Below, one piece after another: positions 56,377 to 64,000 of a stretch of 64,000 bases of DNA. The notes under the pieces were generated by a model. It saw only the letters and a list, made by a program, of their open reading frames with translations. It was not told where the DNA came from and made no database searches. How positions within the stretch are numbered: the first letter of the stretch is position 1; each line of letters starts with the position of its first letter. The stretch spans positions 30,715,501-30,779,500 of the forward strand of contig AP031355.1 of assembly GCA_037833965.1 (NCBI GenBank), read 5' to 3'. This stretch comes from Marchantia polymorpha subsp. ruderalis. Taxonomy: Eukaryota; Streptophyta; Marchantiopsida; Marchantiales; Marchantiaceae. Position numbers and translations under genes: made by a program.

Positions 56377-59300
56377 TGTAATAACCCACCAAAGGCTAAA
56401 ACTGCAATATAGTGGTAGAAAGGTCAAACCCACAAGAACAGAGGCAACACACAGAGTACAAAGTGTCACATTTAACAGACTATTGAAGAGTTTGAATTCT
56501 CAGACGACTGTCACTCCCAGAAATACTACAAGTGTTCACTCGGAGCTCACTCGGAGGTCGCACAGTGCAGCGTAGTTCACTCAACACACACACACACACC
56601 TGAAACTATAGAAACACAACTTAGAGGTCGGTTAGGACCTAAACTTAAGATTTCAGGGGGAAAGTCTCTCACGAATACACTCAGCGAATCTGCGGGTAGT
56701 GACTCCCAACTCCGGCTTTTACAACCCTTCCACTAGTTTCTGCTAGCACAGGGAACCCGGATTGGACTTCCTACTTCGGATCGAAGTCACTCACACGCGG
56801 TGAACAACACGCTCAACTCACAAAACGCGCAGAGAACACATGTCCGCACGGAGGGACTCAACTGAGAAACGATCCAGTAGCACACCATAACAGTCTATTG
56901 AAGAGTTTGAATTCTTAGGCACTTGTCATTCCCAGAAATACTACAGGGGTTACCCTGAAGGCACTTGCTGTAGCGTAACCTGAATTTACAACCAAGGCTT
57001 ACACGAAGTAGCAAAACTTCACTTTGGCATTAAGGGGAAAAATCCCGAAGGAGTACAATCAGGAACAATCACTCGAAAGTGTAAGGGGGAAACTGTTCAA
57101 GTATCTAACTCGTAATTGGCTCTGAGCATCGGCAATCGCCCGCAGGTGTAGATCCGAACTACTCAAGTCTCTAACCAGTATACTAGCTCTGAACATTCGG
57201 CCAAAGGCCTTCAGCTACAAAATGCGGATCGCCAAGTTGTAGCTCCTCTTGCGTGGTGACAGAATTAAGTACACAAACACGCAGAGAAAATGAGTTCCTG
57301 ATCTGCACTTCCGAACTGGAAAAAATCCCAAGGCAAGACGCCTTGAACTACTTTATATCTTCTAAGTCCTAACTAACACTACACTGCACTACGCTACGCG
57401 CTTGCACGGAACCACGCTACACTACACTCCGCAGAACCTGTGCTTCGCCTTCTGCGCGACGGACTGCCGCGCACTAACTCTTTACCCTGCCAGTCTTTCG
57501 CTCGACTGCGTAGTCCCAACCGCCACAACACCGCAGAAACTTCCGTCTTGATGGTGGCCATGGTGTCCCGCGACTTCGACAGAAACGAATCCAGCTTCTT
57601 CGCCACTCGCCGCCGGCTCCGACTGTCACCTGACAACAAACCCGCCGCACGAAGCTCTAACTCGCGCAGTGTGAGTTTCTCCTGCGCCGCCACTTCCCAG
57701 TGGGCGTAACCTCTGAGACAGTGGTTGACTCGCCTCGCCAATTCTTCCTTCGTGCGATCTGCCTCCCGCCGGCGATCGTCTTCAACTACAACCAACTGCA
57801 ATTCGGCCTCCGCACGCTGCGCTCTCAATTCCCCGCACTCGGATTGCAGATGCGGATTAATTCTTCATCCGCCTGCCGTGCGAGCTGAGACTGCTCTAAC
57901 AACCGTGTCTGTCGCACGAGCTCCTCTGACAAAATTCGATTCTAAGCCTGCTCAGAATCCAGCTCCTCGGCGAGCTTCGCCTTTGCCTTGGCGAAATCCT
58001 CCAGCTTCTCGTTCTTCGTCTTGTCGAGAGCCTTGTACATCTTCTTCGTGAGGTTGAGGTGGCCCCACAGGCAATCATGCCTCTCCCGCAGATCTTTAAG
58101 TTCCTGGTCCACACAGGCCAACAACTTGCTGGTGTGGAGTTTAGTGCGGGTCCGCCTTCTCACTAATTCGACGTAGGACCCAGGCTGGCGGGAGTCCGCG
58201 TACTTCTCCACTTTGCTATCAAGGTACCTCAACAGAGGTACCACCTGCTCACAGAGCGCCGCCGTCGGCGTGCTTGCCACTGACTACTACTCCTCCTCAA
58301 TTGATTCCGACCCCGACACTGATTCCGTCGATCCTCCTTCTTTGTCATCCTCCGAATTGAGGATTTCGGTCGCCATTGAATTCGTCGGCAACTGTCTTGA
58401 GCGTGGCTGCGAAATGTCTGCGTCCTCTGCCACCACTGTCGCCCCTGCAGGCCCGCTGCTCCCTGCCAGAATGTCCAAGGCGGTGGGTGAATGCGGTTGT
58501 GCCAAATTCACATCGCCCGCCTGTCCGGCTTTTGCTAATTTCTCCTCGCCGAAGGTGTCCACCGCCGAAGGCGATCGTGCGGAAGGTGTCTACGCGGAGT
58601 GCAATTGTGCATCGCACACACGTATTTCCTCCTGCCGACAGTCAATCCGCTTCTCCGTTAGGTCCCGCTCCTTCGATCGGTCTCACTCCTCCATTAGGTC
58701 CTGCGCCAGGGATGCGTCCGGCCTATGCGTAGGCGCAATCGTCGGCGGCGCTTTCGCCGAGGGCGCAGCGCCGAAGGCGGTTGAGCCGAAGGCGGCTCGC
58801 CTGATGTCCCTTGGCCCGAAGGCCCTTTCGCCGAAGGCGCACCTTCCGGCAGACTTCCTGCCGAGGGCGCGTTCCCCGCCGTAAATCGGTGGCCCGAAGA
58901 CCCTGGCGCCGAAGGTGCATTTCCTGGCGGTCTCATCGCCGAAGGACCTTGCCCCGAAGGCCCTTGAGCCGAAGGCGGATCTTCCGCCGGCTCCTTCCCT
59001 TTCCTGCGCTGCACCGGATGTGAGTCTCGCCTATGCGTAGGCGCTCGCCTATGCGCATGCGTGCTCCCGTCCGCAGGGATTCGCCTAGCCGCAAGGAGTC
59101 TCCCGTTCGCAGGGAGTCGCCTATCCGTAGGCGGCACACTCATCCGTGCCGTGTGTTGCCGCTCCTGATCCGAAGGTCGTCTAACTTCCGCCGAGGGCGT
59201 TCGTGCCTTCGGCGTAGGGAGGTCCGCTGACCCCTCTGCTGTTCGTGCATTCCCGTCCTCCTCTTGAGGATGGGGTCTCCTTCTCTCCGGCGGCCCGCGC

Positions 59301-61679
59301 CGTTTCCGCTTGCAGGTAGTGCAAGCCGGCGCGCTTTCTGCTTCGGCCGACTGCAGAGCTCGTGCAGTGGCCACTTCCGTGTGAGAGCAGCCGAATCTTG
59401 ATGTTGCTCTTTCTCCGGTTCCTCTCTCCATCTCCGCTTCCGCGGCACTCGCGTTGCGGATGTGTCTCTCCCCGCATCCTGTTGAGCCGGTGGAGTGGAA
59501 GTCGGAGTGTTCTCCGCATCGGAGTCGACCTCGTTATCCCGCACATACCTCCCGGGATTGTCGAGTGACAACAGCGGAAACTGAATACGCTCGGTCGCGG
59601 TTAAGCAAACCATCGGCCGATAAAAGTTTATCAAGAAGGGAGAGAGATGATTGATCGTTCCTCCCCTCTCCTCAAACGCATGCTGCCGCGTTACTCTATG
59701 CAAGATACGCGACCAGTGAACTGGAGCTCCGGCCAATGTGAGCTCCACGAAAGACACTTGCCAAGAAGTGATGTACGTTGTTCTGTGCGGCTGCAAGAGT
59801 TGCAGAAGTGCCATCGCTACGTTTCTGCGGAATCGATCTCTGTAGTCACGGGTCCTGTACCCGTTCTTGGTGGACTTCTCCCGCTTGAACAATTCTACAA
59901 AGGAGGCCTCTTCCGCCTTCGACACCTTGATGCTCTCACTGTCAAATAGGAGGAACTCGTCCTTGCCTGCACATCTCCCCAGCACTTGTCCCCAATCGTG
60001 GACAGTCCAACGATCTACGTGCGGTCGGAATCCGCGTGTAGGTTGGTGTCTCTCCCGTTGCCATTCGCGCACAATGTTCGGGCACACGTAATCCCATCCC
60101 CACAGCAGGAAATCGAGTTTCACTGCAATCAGCCGGTCCTGAAAAGCACGCAATCCAATCTACGGAAGCTTGAGTGGAACCATCCGCAGCTGAGTGGACT
60201 TCGACATCGCGTTCTTGAAATTTGATTTCGTGAACCTTCCTCCGCTACCCTCAAGCTTCTTGCTTACTACTTCGATTCTCCTGCAAACTCTAATCTCTCT
60301 CGATTCTGACTGTCGCGCACTCAATTCTCTCTCTGCCACCGGGTGAGTTTCTGCGCGGTGGTGTTTGGAATGTCTCTCGGCTAGAAGGTGGACGCGCGCA
60401 GCTCGCATAAGAAATTGAAATCGCAAATTCAAGAATGGAGTGTCCGTTCTCCGCTTGCAGGATGTCATGGTTGGCTCTCGGTCGTGAATGTCGACTCTCT
60501 GATGATGATTTCGCGACACCTCCGAGCCGGCGCAGCGCGCTGGCTCGGAGGTGTAACGGCCCTCCTCTCGCACGCGCGGCTTCACGCTCCGCCGTCGCGC
60601 GCACTCACACGCTTGAAATGTCAATTTGAACTCCGCCAGCGTACTACGCCGCGGCCATTGTCGCGCAGCGCCGAAGGCGTCTTTCTCGCCGACGCGCTAC
60701 TCCCATTCGTACTCTGATTCGCGTTGATCCCGCTCCGCCGAAGACGGATTTCCCGGCGGACTTCCCGCCGGCGTCGAACTCCATCCTCCTGTGCGTAGGC
60801 GCTGACCGTCCGCACCGAAGATGTCCGTCGGCGTAGGTCCCCCGCCGTAGGCACAGCGCCGAAGGCGTGTGTGCTGAAGGCGTTGACCGCGGTCAACGGA
60901 TTCCGTCCCGTCCATCCATCTCTCTCTCGCCTCTCCGCAGGCGCTCTTGTCTCCGAAGTCCCGACCCGCCGAGGGCGCATCCGTCCGTACCGCCGTAGGC
61001 GTTGAGCCGAAGGCGGACCGTACGGATTTGCTACTCCGTTGGTACTTACCTAATCCTGATGCGCTGGCGCCGTAGGCGCCGTACGAGCCCCACCTCCGAA
61101 GGCAAACTTCTAGGGCCGAAGGCGGATATTTCGCCGATGGCGAAGTGCCTACGCGTAGGTGAATTCCTTCCGCCTATGCGTAGGCAAACTTCCTTCCGCC
61201 TGTGCGTAGGCAAAATTCTCGGCGGACTTCCCGCCGACGACGAACTCCTTCCGCCTATGCGTAGGCGAACGTCTTCGCATCTTCCGACAGTCACAACTCC
61301 CTGAGTCCTCATCCGTTCTAGGCGTTCTTGGGCTCGTTAGAACGAGCGCGTCGAGCTCTTTCCAACAAGACCCTGAGCAAATCGAGGCATTTGTGAATTG
61401 CATAAATTCTGAGGGATCTCTCTAGCGCCGAAGGCGTACCGCCGAAGGCGGATTATGCGCCTTGCGCTGAAGGAGAACTCCTTCAGAATCGATCGTTCAA
61501 GTCGGGCGCCTGTTCCGGAGGTTGCGCCCAACTTCTGGATTCTACGAGATCCTGCGAGATCCGCGATTATCCATTTTCATTCTATTTAAATGTACCCATC
61601 ACCATTTACACGGCTGCTGCGGTACTGTTTTCCAAAATTGTTTTAAATTCCGCACAAAAGCAAAAAGTGGGTAACCACA
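56377..61679 (-). mobile_element. Family R element, copy E
   Basis: The element runs from TGTAATAACCCAC at 56377 to GTGGGTAACCACA at 61679. Flanking pentamers AACCT (56372-56376) and CACCT (61680-61684) match at 4 of 5. It is full length (5.3 kb) in minus orientation, with the leader rich in GCCGAAGGC and GCCTACGCATAGGC palindromes (60660-61290) and 3' modules at 56377-57390. Confidence 0.9.
57394..60468 (-). pseudogene. Family R gag-like/coiled-coil protein, broken (copy E)
   Basis: The start is near 60468 (M-T-S-C-K), by alignment with copy D. A TAG at about 60160 follows V-P-L-K-L-P. The long piece 59140-60153 carries the conserved block (W-G-W-D-Y-V-C, N-G-Y-R-T-R-D-Y, G-A-P-V-H-W-S-R). 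Frameshifts near 59300, 58700 and 58290 split the linker. The coiled coil has a TAG at 57942-57944, at the same codon as in copy A, and a small deletion near 57850. The C-terminal domain is intact to the stop at 57394. Domain order is identical to copy D. Confidence 0.82.
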
Positions 61680-61684
61680 CACCT

Positions 61685-62155
61685 GCGTCTTGATTTATTT
61701 CAAAGAAGTGCTGGATCTTGATTGACTGTTGTGGTCGTGTTCTAATTAAGTTTTTCTTTTGCTGCCCCCTGCGGTCTTGCATTAAAGTGGAGGTGGAAAC
61801 CGGGTTTGTGTTTGATCCCAAGTGGGGAGGAATTGAATCAGGCTTGTGATTGTGTTTTGGGAGGGACTGGTCAGTTGGCGTTTCAAAGGAGGGAAGGAAA
61901 AGAGGAGGCGAGGGCAGATTGATCTAGGTTTTGTTGGTTGAGTTACCAACTAGTAAAGCCCTCCATCTTATCGTGGTTTGTGTTTGGAAATTAGTGTTTG
62001 GGCATTGACGGCAGTCAAAAGATTGTTTTTTGGAGGTCCCAAAATCTATTTTTCAAGGTATGAACGATTGATTTGTACTAGAGTAGGCAAGAGACAAGCA
62101 ATTGTTGGATCATCCTTGATTACGGAGTGTGTGGCCAGTGTTTGGAGAAGAAGAC
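61685..62155. other. Non-coding region upstream of gypsy gag relic
   Basis: No conserved frame. It may be the untranslated leader of the Ty3/gypsy element downstream. I did not recognise an LTR end or primer binding site. Confidence 0.35.
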
Positions 62156-64000
62156 ATGACTATTCCTATGTTTGCTAGCATGAAGTATGAAGACCCACAG
62201 ACGTTCTTTAGAAGTTACAAAAGAGCATACATAAGCATAGGCGTTCGGACTTCTAAAATTAGAGCACACTTGTGCTGAGGCTTCTTGAAGGGAATGCATC
62301 TCAATGATATGATCGACAATCTAATAGTACCAAATACTCTTGGAAACATGTGAGTATAGGTTTAATTAGAGAATTTGGAAGGACGGACTCATATGAATAC
62401 CCACTTGCGAGCTAAGTCAAGTAAGGCAGATGTTAGGAAAAAAGGTGAAAGACTATATTGATAGAGTGCAAAGTTTGTCAGATAGTATAATGAGATATTT
62501 GCGTGCTCAACGTCATACAGTTGATAATCCGATCTTTGAGGGAATAAAAGTGTTGGAAGTGAAACATTTCATGATTGGATTGTTGCTCCAATTGCTACAA
62601 CAAGTTAAATATGAGGGTGTAGATATTTTTGAGCAAGTTATTTGTATTGCAAAAAAGAAGTAGGCAAGCTTAGACGACAGCAATAGTGTCATAAGACATT
62701 GCAACAAAGAGTTTTCGTAAGCCACATGATCTTTCTTCCTTGTCATGAATATTACCTTGTACCACGGAGAGTACTTCACAAATGGAGTTGCTATGATAGA
62801 ACTAGTGTCTCAAATGACACAATTGAGTGTTCATTTACTTCAGCCTTGAAGCTGTGTAGAGCGGGACTTAAACAAGCTACAATCCTATGCTTGCAAGAAA
62901 ATGGGTCAGATTTCGAGAGATTGGTCTAGTCGGGATGCATCAAGCAGTCGTGAAGGACAGAAAGGACTTTTGCCAAGACGGATATCATTTGCAGATGAGA
63001 GTGGAAGGGATCGATTGAATTTGATTGATATTCAAGATGAATTTTGGTAGAAAAAAATCGGTCACTTTGACCAGTCTTTACAAAATAAGATGCATGTAAT
63101 GGCAGCAAAGAGACTTCAAGAAGAATCTCAACCTGAAAGCGTGAAGCGGATGAAGGAGATGGCTAGAGAGAAAGGACAAAAAAAAGTCTTGACGTAGAAG
63201 AATTGATTTATTTATTCTTTCCAATCTCAAATAATCACGGTTCATATTCAATCTTGAATGACGTGAGAGGAAAGAATGCAGACGTTATTATTGGCTAACT
63301 GGTGGTAATGGTTCCATATGTTTGTAAGGAGTTGAAGAATAGTTTGTTAGCATATAAGTATCCATCTATCTCTAGGTCCCTTAATACTATTGCAGTTGAA
63401 TAAGAATATGATCCGATAATAGATGTTGGATGTAATGAGTCTATGTTGAGAGGTGTCCTAGTCGATGGAGGAGTGGGTGTCCATGTAATGACTATATCAG
63501 CAATGAAGTATTTGGTTTTGAAATTGAAAGATTGTCACCCATTAGCTTGAAAATGGCCCAAAAAAAAATTTGTAAACCTCAAGGTATGATTTCCAATGTT
63601 TGAATCAACATTTTAGATATTTCCACTAAAGTAGATTTTCACGTGCTGTTAGAAGCAATTGAATCATATCCCATGATCTTAGTACGACCGTGGTTGACGA
63701 AGTCACATGTACTGAATTATTTGGCCGAGGGATACATGATGATTGAAAAGGGACCACATCGACAGCGCATTCCTTTTGTTCCTCTAGGAGGTGCACCAGT
63801 ATCTAACAAATTCAACTTGGATTCAAGAGAGTCTAACTATTCAAAATTAGAAGAGATTTACACCGATGATTCCTCAAACGATGAAAAGGGGCTCTACGCA
63901 ATTGAAGAGGTTCCAAAGGGAGAAGTTACTCTACAAAGGAAGTTATCAACAACGCCAACCAGGAAGAAGCCGATTTTGACAGATGAGGAGATAGCATGGA
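62156..64000 (+). pseudogene. Ty3/gypsy gag-protease relic, continues past the window
   Basis: A frame from the ATG at 62156 reads Y-E-D-P-Q-T-F-F-R-S-Y-K-R, a plausible gag start, soon broken by stops. Around 63440-63510 the retropepsin-type block G-V-L-V-D-G-G-V-G-V-H-V-M-T appears (active-site D-G-G in place of D-T-G, as in several plant elements). It is followed, after stops, by M-I-L-V-R-P-W-L-T-K-S-H. From about 63650 the frame is open to the window edge. Reverse transcriptase would lie beyond 64000. Multiple stops and at least one frameshift make this copy inactive. Confidence 0.7.

Overview
This is nuclear DNA of a land plant, most likely a bryophyte. A liverwort such as Marchantia is my best guess, inferred from the style of the repeats and genes and not provable from the window. 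The evidence for a plant nucleus is: an intron-containing elongator tRNA-Met gene with the CTCATA/intron/A loop typical of plants; a tRNA-Ile(AAT); a gene matching the phosphatase half of plant TH2; GT-AG introns; and plant-type MULE, PIF/Harbinger, Ty1/copia and Ty3/gypsy remnants. The background is AT-rich and gene-poor. GC-rich islands in it are almost all copies of one repeat family.

The dominant feature is that family, here called family R. It has six copies (3674-5844, ~17216-18891, 10103-14599, 22339-27246, 42792-48128, 56377-61679), together about 24 kb or over a third of the window. Full copies are 4.5-5.3 kb. They begin TGTGnTAnCCCAC, end GTGGGTTATTACA, and are flanked by 5-bp target duplications (TAGTG, TGGAC and GCCCC are perfect in three copies). 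Each carries one reading frame of about 1,016 codons: a conserved gag-like globular half, a Pro/Ser/Ala-rich linker, and a coiled-coil C-terminal domain. I found no reverse transcriptase, integrase or transposase in them and no direct LTRs. Leader and linker are full of GCCTTCGGC hairpins and GCCTACGCGTAGGC palindromes.

Layout. 1-3.67 kb: AT-rich DNA with a copia RT relic, a long inverted repeat, a 173-bp tandem duplication and a second inverted-repeat element. 6.5-9.6 kb: an unrecognised spliced gene with a 20-residue tandem repeat. 15.7-16.8 kb: a 123-bp tandem duplication and the broken 3' end of a flavin monooxygenase gene with an inverted partial copy. 19.9-22.3 kb: a dead PIF/Harbinger element with its Myb-like partner and transposase. 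27-41 kb is the best host-gene stretch: tRNA-Met, a HAD phosphatase of the TH2 family, tRNA-Ile and an alpha/beta hydrolase. 41.86-50.19 kb: a Mutator-like element (FAR1 domain, DDE transposase, SWIM finger, zinc knuckle, OTU protease) with TIRs and a 9-bp target duplication, split by a nested family R insertion. 52.9 kb: a small MITE. 54.6 kb: an EMC7 pseudogene fragment. 55.5 kb: a 31-bp minisatellite. 61.7-64 kb: a degenerate Ty3/gypsy gag-protease region running off the window.

Only the two protein genes at 30.9 and 36.5 kb, the two tRNAs and probably the gene at 6.5 kb look functional. The disabling stops in the transposons and pseudogenes are mostly explained by C-to-T or G-to-A changes, as expected of methylated, silenced DNA.
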